Of a stretch of DNA of 64,000 nt, positions 44,353 through 51,789 are shown piece by piece. Location of the stretch: positions 248,001-312,000 of the forward strand of contig CATOTB010000001.1 in the NCBI GenBank assembly GCA_951812945.1. Reading direction: 5' to 3'. Origin of the DNA: Candidatus Dadabacteria bacterium. GTDB lineage: Bacteria; Desulfobacterota_D; UBA1144; Nemesobacterales; Nemesobacteraceae. The translations under genes and the position numbers were made by a program. The first letter of the stretch is position 1. Every line of letters begins with the position of its first letter. The notes beneath the pieces were generated by a model. That model had not been told where the DNA came from and made no database searches. It worked only from the letters and a program-made list of their open reading frames with translations.

Positions 44353-44802
44353 ATGACAAACAAATTTAAGTATATGCAATTGCAGATGCTGGATGATCAC
44401 CTCTCCAGAGTGAGTGTTTGCGACCGTCCCTCTGGCGGCTGGATACGCGCTGTCCGCACCTCGCTTGGTATGAGCGTTCGTCAGATGGCAGAACGTATAG
44501 GTATTGCGCAGCAATCCGCCGCTCGTTTGGAGAAAAACGAGATCAATGATGCGATTACGCTTAGGTCGCTTCGCAAGGCGGCTGAAGCATTAGATTGCAG
44601 GCTCGTTTATGCTTTTGTTCCAAATGATGACTCCTTGCGGAACATCGTGCGCAAGCGGGCGCTTAGAAAAGCCAGAGATGTTGTCGCTCCTGTGGACCAC
44701 AGTATGATGCTTGAAGCGCAGGATGTAGGCGACAGGCAGGAGAAAATCGCCCAAATCGCCGATGAACTGGTGCGCAACCCTGACACCAAGCTGTGGGACT
44801 AA
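44353..44802 (+). CDS. Mobile mystery protein A (XRE-family regulator)
   Basis: 149 residues with a central helix-turn-helix (IRAVRTSLGMSVRQMAERIGIAQQSAARLEKNE) and the ALDCRLVYAFVPNDDSLRNIVR tail of the mobile mystery protein A family. It is always paired with protein B, here starting 3 bp after its stop. It probably acts as the antitoxin-like DNA-binding repressor of a Fic toxin. The name reflects sporadic occurrence on mobile DNA. Confidence 0.88.
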   Translation: MTNKFKYMQLQMLDDHLSRVSVCDRPSGGWIRAVRTSLGMSVRQMAERIGIAQQSAARLEKNEINDAITLRSLRKAAEALDCRLVYAFVPNDDSLRNIVRKRALRKARDVVAPVDHSMMLEAQDVGDRQEKIAQIADELVRNPDTKLWD

Positions 44803-44805
44803 AAT

Positions 44806-45402
44806 ATGGTTCAGTACCATTACATAGAAGGTCAGACGCCGCTTGATGAGGAAGAGAAGGAACATCTCATTCCTACCGTATTGACGCGTGAAGATCTGGA
44901 CCGTCTCGAGCAGGAAAATATTCTTGAAGCCCGAAGATGGGTAATGCGGAAATCCGTTTTGGCGTCAAAACAGGATATTTTTACGGAGAAATTTATCTTG
45001 GATCTTCATAGGCGCATGTATGGTCGTGTCTGGAAATGGGCAGGGCAATACCGAAAATCCAACAAAAATATCGGCGTTGACTATTCCCTCGTCCGGACCG
45101 AATTTCGCAAGTTGCTGGACGATGCTGCTTATTGGCTGGAACACAATACCTACAGCATTGCTGAACTGGCCGTTATTTTTCATTACCGGTTAGTGAAAAT
45201 TCACCTTTTTCAAAACGGCAACGGCCGACACGCGCGCCTGTTCGCCGATGTAATAGTTGCCAAATATGGTGGTGAAAAACTCACATGGGGCGGTGGTGCT
45301 GACCTCACTGCGTCTGAAGGTGTCCGCAAGCGCTATATTGCCGCACTGCATGAGGCTGACGCTGGAAGCTATGATTCCCTGATTTTGTTTGCTAAATCAT
45401 AA
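44806..45402 (+). CDS. Mobile mystery protein B (Fic-domain protein)
   Basis: 198 residues. The Fic core has HLFQNGNGRHARL at residues 133-145, matching HxFx(D/E)GNGRxxR except for Asn where most AMP-transferring Fic proteins have Asp or Glu for Mg2+ binding. The GxVWKWAGQYRKSNKNIG region is also Fic-like. Fic enzymes modify target proteins, usually by AMPylation; the altered acidic position may mean another chemistry. Protein A upstream is the likely inhibitor. Confidence 0.88.
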   Translation: MVQYHYIEGQTPLDEEEKEHLIPTVLTREDLDRLEQENILEARRWVMRKSVLASKQDIFTEKFILDLHRRMYGRVWKWAGQYRKSNKNIGVDYSLVRTEFRKLLDDAAYWLEHNTYSIAELAVIFHYRLVKIHLFQNGNGRHARLFADVIVAKYGGEKLTWGGGADLTASEGVRKRYIAALHEADAGSYDSLILFAKS

Positions 45403-45617
45403 TTCATTTTGAGCGCTAGTTGAGTTTGTGGTGGGTTGCAGGAAAAGCGCATTGGAGACTCTTTGACCTCTGGATAAACAGCGCGGGCATACGGGAAGCA
45501 GTGGCTGGCAAGGTAATGTGCGGAGAAACTATGAGATGTGCTGATTTGCTCAGCCTTGCAGTCGACGGAAAATTCTGGCTATATTTTTGGCTACAACCCG
45601 ATTGAGGTTATTTGGTT

Positions 45618-45851
45618 ATGTCCATCGTCAATATTCATAAAGCCAAAACCCACCTGTCCCGCCTTCTGGCGCGAGTTGAGGCAGACGAGGAAATCGTGAT
45701 TGCCCGCAGAGGGAAGCCGGTTGCGCGGCTTGTCGGCTGTAAGCTTCAGGGCAAACGGCAACCCGATGTTCTCAAGGGAAAGATTGTCCTGCTCGAAGGT
45801 TTTTTCGAGCCATTGTCAGAGAATGAACTGAGGACGTGGGAGGGAAAGTAG
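45618..45851 (+). CDS. Phd/YefM-type antitoxin (orphan)
   Basis: 77 residues from the ATG at 45618. The opening VNIHKAKTHLSRLLARVEADEEIVIARRGKPVARLV is the Phd/YefM fold, and the C-terminal part would wrap a PIN/VapC-type toxin. No toxin gene follows; the next frame is a small basic protein. It is probably a remnant of a toxin-antitoxin module in the accessory patch. Confidence 0.82.
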   Translation: MSIVNIHKAKTHLSRLLARVEADEEIVIARRGKPVARLVGCKLQGKRQPDVLKGKIVLLEGFFEPLSENELRTWEGK

Positions 45852-45940
45852 GGAAAATAGTGTTGCGGGCGTTTACGAAAAACCCGTGATTTGCAAGTCG
45901 CAAACCATTAGAAATTAACTATGTGAAGAGGTTTACCGCA

Positions 45941-46123
45941 ATGTCTGAACACAAACCATTACCTGAAACCGGGGAAAAACAACCTGCTCGGGTCAAACCT
46001 AAAGGTAAGCCCGAATCCGGTTTTTTCTCACGCATTTCTGGTTCGTTAAAAGGCACGGTCACCGTCTCACCAGGTGTAGACTTGACCTTGCCTGTCGGTA
46101 GGGAATGGGATGTCGCTGAATAA
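45941..46123 (+). CDS. Small hypothetical protein in the accessory patch
   Basis: 60 residues from MSEHKPLPETGEKQP. It is Pro/Lys-rich at the N-terminus, then FFSRISGSLKGTVTVSPGVDLTLPVGREWDVAE. The tail resembles the end of small antitoxin-like proteins found beside PIN toxins, but I cannot name the family. It lies 90 bp after the orphan antitoxin in the same orientation. Confidence 0.45.
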   Translation: MSEHKPLPETGEKQPARVKPKGKPESGFFSRISGSLKGTVTVSPGVDLTLPVGREWDVAE

Positions 46124-46149
46124 ATGAAAGCGAATTGGCCGAAGCAACG

Positions 46150-47055
46150 TCACTCCATTATTTCAAAGCGAAATATGTCGGGCCTTGAGAAGTGCCCCAC
46201 GGAGTCTATGACGGTCTTGGCCCTTATTATCTGGTCAAGCTCGATTTCGGCGTAGAGGATTTCCTCCTTTCCGTATACGGGACCGACGATGTACTGTCCT
46301 CTCGGGTTTATTATGCCGCTTCCCCCGGGGTAATCCCAGATCGTATGCTCCTTCAGGGGGAAGGAGTCGGGAATCATGCTCTCTTCTATGAAGCCGGCTG
46401 AGATTATGACGAACACCTGTCCCTCAAACGCGTACTGGCGGCTTGCAAAATCCATCGTGTCCTTAACGAACGAGTGCCCTCCCCAGAGGCCCACGTGCAC
46501 CTGCTCCCCCTTGGTGAACATCGCGTACTTCTCAAGGGTCATGTGGTGCTCGTAGCAGAAAAGCCCCCCTATTTTTCCGACGGCGGTGTCAAATACCCTC
46601 ACGTCCTCGGCGGTTCCGTTGGCCCAGACACATTTTTCGCTGTCAATCGACATGAGCTTTCTGTGCCTGCCCAAAAGGGTGCCGTCTGTGCCGAAGTAAA
46701 GAATGGTGTTGTAAAGCGTTCCTCCCTCTTTTTCATTAACCCCTATTACGACGCACGTTTTAGCCTTCCTTGCCGCCTCCCCGATTCTTTTCGTGTCCTC
46801 TCCGGGGACCTCGACCGAGTTTCTGTGAAGCTCTACGTGGGCGTCCATGGTGAGCTTTTTCTCGGCGCCGAATCCCATATCCTTGGGCCAGTAGGGATAA
46901 GTGGGTATGAAAGCCTCGGGAAAAACCACGAGCTCGGCTCCGTTTCCCGCCGCCTCCTTTATAAGCCTGAGGACTTTATCGACCGTGCCTTTTTTGTCGA
47001 GAAAAACTGGAGCTGCCTGCACCGCAGCCGCCGTAAAGGATTTTCCGTTGCTCAT
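46150..47055 (-). CDS. Nitrilase-family carbon-nitrogen hydrolase (aliphatic nitrilase-like)
   Basis: 301 residues. The Glu-Lys-Cys triad is in LVVFPEAFIPTYPYWP, LGRHRKLMS and GGLFCYEHHMTLEK, with the conserved SFPLKEH and WDYPGGSGIINPRG later. The FIPTYPYWP stretch is typical of true nitrilases and cyanide-degrading relatives rather than amidases. It would hydrolyse an organic nitrile to acid and ammonia in the cytoplasm. It is divergent from the SDR gene with a 67-bp shared promoter region. Confidence 0.9.
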   Translation of the reverse strand: MSNGKSFTAAAVQAAPVFLDKKGTVDKVLRLIKEAAGNGAELVVFPEAFIPTYPYWPKDMGFGAEKKLTMDAHVELHRNSVEVPGEDTKRIGEAARKAKTCVVIGVNEKEGGTLYNTILYFGTDGTLLGRHRKLMSIDSEKCVWANGTAEDVRVFDTAVGKIGGLFCYEHHMTLEKYAMFTKGEQVHVGLWGGHSFVKDTMDFASRQYAFEGQVFVIISAGFIEESMIPDSFPLKEHTIWDYPGGSGIINPRGQYIVGPVYGKEEILYAEIELDQIIRAKTVIDSVGHFSRPDIFRFEIME

Positions 47056-47122
47056 AATGAGTTATTATATAGTGAAACTTTAAAAAAAGCAGGGTTTTTA
47101 ACCCTAAGCAAGGGGGATAAAA

Positions 47123-47887
47123 ATGGGAAGACTCACTGGAAAAACGGCGCTCATAACGGGCGGGGGAGAGGGAATAGGAAAAGCTACGGCGCTTCTCTTC
47201 TCCGCAGAAGGGGCCAATGTGGGCATCATGTCTAGAACCGCGGAGAGGCTAGATGAAGTGGTTGCCGAGAACCCGGGACCTGGAGAGATAAAGGCCTATC
47301 CGGGAGATGTTTCAAAGGAAGATGATGTAAAGAGGGTGGTTGAAGCCTTCTACGGTGATTTCGAAAGGGTGGACATACTGTTTAACAACGCCGGGATTTT
47401 TGAGGGCGGCACAGTTGTCACCACTACGGACGATGTCTGGGAGAGGACAATCAACATAAACGTGAAAGGGGTTTTCCTCGTTAGCAAGTACGTGGTTCCG
47501 CTCATGGCCGAGGGTGGCGGGGGCTCCATAATCAACAACTCAAGCGTGCTCGGCATCGTGGGGATGGAGGGTTGCGTCGCGTACAACGCCTCCAAGGGGG
47601 CGGTTAGGCAGATAACGAGAAGCATGGCCCTTGATCACGCGAAGGAGAACATAAGGACAAATTCCGTCTGTCCAGGCTACATAAAGACCAAGATGGATCC
47701 CGAGTTCATGGGAAATCCCCCGGATGCCGAGGAGCAGCTCGACGCGATAGCGGCCGAGATGGTTCCGCTTGTGAGAAGGGCGGAGGCGGAGGAAGTGGCC
47801 CACTCTGTGCTCTATCTGGCTTCAGACGAGGCTCGGTACGTTACGGGCTCCGATCTCGTTATAGACGGGGGCTGGACCACGCTTTAG
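47123..47887 (+). CDS. Short-chain dehydrogenase/reductase
   Basis: 254 residues, classical SDR. The cofactor motif is TGGGEGIGKATALLF, NNAG is at NNAGIFEGG, the catalytic Ser is in IINNSSVLG, and YxxxK is in CVAYNASKGAV. The end YVTGSDLVIDGGWT is typical. It is an NAD(P)-dependent oxidoreductase of unknown substrate. It is followed 63 bp later by a nitroreductase-family gene. Confidence 0.92.
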   Translation: MGRLTGKTALITGGGEGIGKATALLFSAEGANVGIMSRTAERLDEVVAENPGPGEIKAYPGDVSKEDDVKRVVEAFYGDFERVDILFNNAGIFEGGTVVTTTDDVWERTININVKGVFLVSKYVVPLMAEGGGGSIINNSSVLGIVGMEGCVAYNASKGAVRQITRSMALDHAKENIRTNSVCPGYIKTKMDPEFMGNPPDAEEQLDAIAAEMVPLVRRAEAEEVAHSVLYLASDEARYVTGSDLVIDGGWTTL

Positions 47888-47950
47888 TCGGGGCGAAGAG
47901 GCAAAAGAAAAACTTGAAAAAACAAACTAGAGACAAAGGAGGAATTTCAC

Positions 47951-48832
47951 ATGGAAGTTTTTGAAGCTATGGGCACTAGAAGGAGTTTCCGGTTCTATAA
48001 GCCCTGGAAGGAGGTTGAGGACTGGAAGATACAGAAGATGCTCCAGGCGGCGCGTTACTGCTCCTGTCAGGGCAACTGCAACTCTACCGAGGCGATAGTG
48101 ATAGACAAAAAAACCTATCCCCCCGAAAAGTTCGAGCAGATAGTCGAATGCGGGTCTCCGTTTAACGAGATACACCTGCGCCAGGCCCCGATTATCGTGG
48201 CGTGGCTTATAAACATGGATGCCTGGTACAAGGAGCTCATACAGACCTTCCAGGTGCTGTTTCCCGCAAGGGCCATAACCGCGGCCCATGGCTGGACCTA
48301 CAAGATACTGACCGAGAGCACCTATCCGAGGCTTATGAGTTTTCCCAAGGACAGAGCTGAGGATCTCCTGAGAGTCGAGTCGGGCCAGGCTATCGCAAAC
48401 GCCATGCTTGCGGCGACGGACATGGGCCTCGGATGCTGTCTTATCGCCACGGGGAGAAAGCCGGCCGAGTTCCCCAAAGTTTTAGGGACTCCCGAGAACA
48501 TAGTTCCCATCTGGCTTATGACAGTGGGATATCCGGCCGAGGACCCCGGGCAGAGGCCGAGGAAAAGGTTCGACAGGCTCTATCACTACAACCAGTACGG
48601 AACTCCGCTTGCAGAGGACCAGGATGTGCGAGCTGAACTTGCGGAGCAGAAGCTGATACAGCCGATGGATCCGCTTCCCGGAAGGGAGGAGGAGTTAAGG
48701 CACATATGCAGGATGTTCGGTTTCACAGAAGCCATGCCCGATATGCCGAAGGAGAGAATACTCGAGATGTACGAGGAGGAATCTCCCTACTACGGAGAAC
48801 TTCCCCCGGGTCTTGAGAAAAGGGGAGTCTGA
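47951..48832 (+). CDS. Nitroreductase-family flavoprotein
   Basis: 293 residues. The N-terminal VFEAMGTRRSFRFYKPWKEVED and the central GQAIANAMLAATDMGLGCCLIATG match FMN-binding nitroreductases. The protein is longer than the usual about 200 residues because of an insertion around 80-130 and a C-terminal extension (about 220-293). A strong GGAGG precedes the ATG. With the SDR and nitrilase it may form a small detoxification or catabolic group; the substrate is unknown. Confidence 0.85.
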   Translation: MEVFEAMGTRRSFRFYKPWKEVEDWKIQKMLQAARYCSCQGNCNSTEAIVIDKKTYPPEKFEQIVECGSPFNEIHLRQAPIIVAWLINMDAWYKELIQTFQVLFPARAITAAHGWTYKILTESTYPRLMSFPKDRAEDLLRVESGQAIANAMLAATDMGLGCCLIATGRKPAEFPKVLGTPENIVPIWLMTVGYPAEDPGQRPRKRFDRLYHYNQYGTPLAEDQDVRAELAEQKLIQPMDPLPGREEELRHICRMFGFTEAMPDMPKERILEMYEEESPYYGELPPGLEKRGV

Positions 48833-48855
48833 AAAAAGGCGTATATATAATAAGG

Positions 48856-48908
48856 AAAAGAGGCGCGGTCGCCTGCGGGGTTATCCTGAGGGGGGCCGCG
48901 TCTCTTTT
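48856..48908. terminator. Bidirectional-type intrinsic terminator
   Basis: AGAGGCGCGG (48859-48868) pairs with CCGCGTCTCT (48896-48905, one G-U), followed by TTTT on the plus strand; the complementary AAAAG side also gives a short U-run for the minus strand. It separates the convergent nitroreductase and cytochrome c genes. Confidence 0.7.
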
Positions 48909-48914
48909 GCGTCC

Positions 48915-49292
48915 CTACTCTTTATGCTGGCATTTGCAGAGGTTCTGCCTTATGTGAGCCACCACGTTTTCTATGTCCTCGGGGCTTACGACTCCGCCCC
49001 AGGGTGGCATTGCGGGAGACTTGCCGACAGCCATCCCGCCGTTTGTTATCACGTTGATCAGGTACTCATCCGTGTAGCCCTCGAGGATTGCGGCGCTCGA
49101 GAGATCCCTTGGCTTCGGGTCAAGTGCTGCGGCGCCGACTCCGTCTCCAAGCCCTGTGGGGCCGTGGCAGAGAGCGCAGTAGGTGTCGTAGACTTCTTGA
49201 CCTTTCGCGGCGTCGGCTGCCCGGGAAGGCTCCGGCGCGAGAAAAAGCGCGCAGGAAAAAACAAGCGTTGCGAGCAAGATTCCGTTTTTCAT
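48915..49292 (-). CDS. Periplasmic class I cytochrome c
   Basis: 125 residues. The signal peptide covers residues 1-25 (LLATLVFSCALFLAPEPSRAA). The heme-binding motif is YCALCHG, and the axial Met is in GKSPAMPPWGGVVSPEDIENVVAHIR. It is a small monoheme electron carrier. An unusual C-terminal CKCQHKE tail adds two more Cys residues. No oxidase genes are adjacent. Confidence 0.92.
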   Translation of the reverse strand: MKNGILLATLVFSCALFLAPEPSRAADAAKGQEVYDTYCALCHGPTGLGDGVGAAALDPKPRDLSSAAILEGYTDEYLINVITNGGMAVGKSPAMPPWGGVVSPEDIENVVAHIRQNLCKCQHKE

Positions 49293-49428
49293 CTCTTTGG
49301 TCTCTCTCCGGGAAAAAGTTTGATTCGGGGAAAAACTTCCCTAGTTTTTGAGTATATCTTTTTTGCCTTTATAATCAAACGTGGAGGCGGCTTAAGGAAA
49401 GCGTCTCAGGCAAGGGGGTAAGGGCTAG

Positions 49429-49695
49429 ATGGTAGAGATAAAGTACTGCGCGCAATGCGGATGGCTTGCGCGATCCGCGTGGATGGCGCAGGAGCTTTTG
49501 GGCACTTTCGGGGAGACGCTCGGAGGGGTGGTGCTTGTTCCCTCAACCGGCGGAATCTTCGAGGTGCGTGCCGACGGGGAGCTTGTCTGGTCGCGGAAGG
49601 AGGAGGGAAGGTTCCCGGAGATAAAGGAGCTTAAGCGCGTGGTGCGAGACGCCGTGTGCCCGGATATGGATCTCGGACACACGGATTCGCTCTGA
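49429..49695 (+). CDS. SelT/SelW/SelH (Rdx)-family protein, Cys form
   Basis: 88 residues with the thioredoxin-like Rdx fold: VEIKYCAQCGWLARSAWMAQELL with a CxxC where selenoproteins have CxxU, then VPSTGGIFEVRADGELVWSRKEEGRFPEIKELKR. Members are thiol redox proteins of poorly known role. It lies just before leuA on the same strand. Confidence 0.9.
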   Translation: MVEIKYCAQCGWLARSAWMAQELLGTFGETLGGVVLVPSTGGIFEVRADGELVWSRKEEGRFPEIKELKRVVRDAVCPDMDLGHTDSL

Positions 49696-49792
49696 AAGTT
49701 GGCCACGCGCACGGCGGAATTGTTTTTGACAACTGCGCCGGGCGCGTGTAAATACCTGCCTTTACGGCTAGAGCAAAGAGTAAAGTTTAGGA

Positions 49793-51340
49793 ATGTCAAG
49801 CAACTACATACACATATTCGACACGACGCTTCGGGACGGCGAGCAGGCCCCGGGCTGCAGCATGACCTCAGAGGAGAAACTCAGGGTCGCCTATCAGCTT
49901 GAGCGCCTGGGGGTCGACATAATAGAGGCCGGGTTTCCCATATCCTCTGAAGAGGACTTCCAGTCCGTTAAGAAAATAGCGCAGAAGATAAAGGGCTGCC
50001 AGATAGCCGGGCTCTGCAGGGCTAATCTGAAGGACATAGACCGCGGCTGGGAAGCCGTGCAGCATTCAGAGAGCCCGAGGATACACACCTTCATCGCCAC
50101 ATCCGAAATACACCTTAAGTACAAGCTGAGGAAAACGAGAGAGCAGGTCCTCGAGATGATAAGCGGCGCAGTTAAGCACGCGCGAAACTACACCGAAAAC
50201 GTCGAGTTCTCCTGCGAGGACGCGACGCGCACCGATATAGACTATCTCTGCACGGCCGTGGATGTAGCCGTCCGCTCGGGAGCCACCACGATCAACATTC
50301 CCGACACGGTCGGGTACACGATTCCCGAGGAATTCGCTTACATAATCTATACGCTGGTTAAAAACGTCCCGAACCTCGACGACGTGATCCTGAGCGTTCA
50401 CTGCCACAACGACCTCGGCCTCGCTGTCGCTAATTCCCACGCGGCCATAAGCGAGGGGGCAAGGCAGGTTGAGTGCACGATTAACGGACTCGGGGAGAGG
50501 GCGGGCAACGCGTCGCTTGAGGAAATAGTCATGGGCTTGAGCGTAAGAAACGACAGGAAGCCCTATAGCTTCGGGATAAACACGACCCAGATCTATCCCA
50601 CGAGCAGGCTCGTTTCCCAGGTGACGGGAGTTAACGTGCAGCCCAACAAGGCGATCGTGGGAGCAAACGCCTTTGCGCACGAGGCGGGCATACACCAGGA
50701 CGGGGTGCTTAAGGAAAGCATAACCTACGAGATAATGACCCCGCAGGAAGTCGGGATTCCCTCTAACCAGATAGTGCTCGGCAAGCACTCGGGGCGCCAC
50801 GCGTTTCGCGACCGCCTCGAGGAGTACGGCTACGTTTTGGAGCCGGAGGCTTTTGAGAACGCGTTTACAAAGTTCAAGACCCTTGCCGACAAGAAGAAAT
50901 ATGTTTTCGATGAGGATATAGAGGCCCTCATAAACCAGGAGTTCCTTCGCTCCTCTGATTATTACGAGTTCACGGCCGCAAGCTACTCGGGCGGAACGGA
51001 CACCTCGCCCGAGGCTAGCGTAACGATCATGGCGGGAGAGGAAGAGATCTCGGTCTCCGAAACGGGCTCGGGGCCCGTGGACGCGATTTTCAAGGCGGTT
51101 AAGAAAGCAACGGGGCTTGACCCCAGGCTTGAGAATTTTTCTGTGTCCTCGATAACTGGCGGAACCGACGCACAGGGAGAGGTTACGGTCAGGATATCTG
51201 ACGATGGAGTGATATCGCAGGGACAGGGGGTGGATACTGATATTTCAGTTGCGAGCGCGAAAGCTTTTGTAAGCGCGCTTAACAGGCTTCGCTGGAGAAA
51301 GGAGCATCCGAGAAGGGGCTCCGAGCTTAAGGGGATTTAA
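49793..51340 (+). CDS. leuA: 2-isopropylmalate synthase
   Basis: 515 residues. The HMGL-like TIM barrel shows IFDTTLRDGEQAPGCSM, LSVHCHNDLGLAVANS with the metal-binding HCH, and the GLGERAGNASLEEIVMGL signature. The subdomain linker and a LeuA allosteric dimer domain (about 370-515) with TDAQGEVTVRISDDG complete it. It condenses acetyl-CoA with 2-ketoisovalerate in the first committed step of leucine synthesis; the full regulatory domain implies leucine feedback. leuB, leuC and leuD are not here. Confidence 0.95.
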   Translation: MSSNYIHIFDTTLRDGEQAPGCSMTSEEKLRVAYQLERLGVDIIEAGFPISSEEDFQSVKKIAQKIKGCQIAGLCRANLKDIDRGWEAVQHSESPRIHTFIATSEIHLKYKLRKTREQVLEMISGAVKHARNYTENVEFSCEDATRTDIDYLCTAVDVAVRSGATTINIPDTVGYTIPEEFAYIIYTLVKNVPNLDDVILSVHCHNDLGLAVANSHAAISEGARQVECTINGLGERAGNASLEEIVMGLSVRNDRKPYSFGINTTQIYPTSRLVSQVTGVNVQPNKAIVGANAFAHEAGIHQDGVLKESITYEIMTPQEVGIPSNQIVLGKHSGRHAFRDRLEEYGYVLEPEAFENAFTKFKTLADKKKYVFDEDIEALINQEFLRSSDYYEFTAASYSGGTDTSPEASVTIMAGEEEISVSETGSGPVDAIFKAVKKATGLDPRLENFSVSSITGGTDAQGEVTVRISDDGVISQGQGVDTDISVASAKAFVSALNRLRWRKEHPRRGSELKGI

Positions 51341-51789
51341 CGTGCTTGCGACCGTTCGGTTTTCCGGGGAGTGATTGACTGCATGTTCCCGAAAATACGG
51401 CTTGCGAATCTGGGTTTCGGTTCAGCTTTTGGGGTGTGCTGGGGCGGGGGGGGGCGAAGCATGGCAACACTTGATTTGCCGGTGAGCATTCGGTTTTTAT
51501 TAAATTAGGTTGAAATTCGGTTTTATTAGTGTTATTGTTTGAGTTAGGCGGAAGGTAGCTTGAAATAAAAGAAATCAAGAATGAGTTCAAGAAAGCGGTG
51601 GGACTGTAGTTCTTTTCTCTAAAAACCGCTTGACATTCTGTCCGGTGTCAGAGTAAGATAATGATTGAAAAAAAGCGGGCGATTGTATCGGTTTGCGTTC
51701 AACAAACCATTGTTAGAAGCTAATGCTTCTTTTCGGTATTGTCGCCTTAGAATATGGAAACAAAATTATTTTTAAGGAGGAGGTTTTAA
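51341..51789. other. Intergenic region before the RTX lipoprotein
   Basis: About 450 bp without a supportable gene. It contains a G-rich run near 51443-51455, the promoter at 51630-51659, a small hairpin AGAAGC-TAAT-GCTTCT (about 51715-51730) in the presumed 5' leader, and a strong AAGGAGGAGG ribosome binding site at 51774-51783. Confidence 0.5.
51630..51659 (+). promoter_or_regulatory. Promoter of the RTX lipoprotein gene
   Basis: TTGACA at 51630-51635 and TAAGAT at 51654-51659 (18-bp spacing). TGACA (51631-51635) and TGTCA (51646-51650) make a small inverted repeat inside it that could be an operator. The leader would be about 125 nt. Confidence 0.55.

Noticed and set aside
45420..45605. 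61-residue ORF between the Fic gene and the orphan antitoxin
   Set aside because: Trp-rich random-looking composition, no good start signal and no family.
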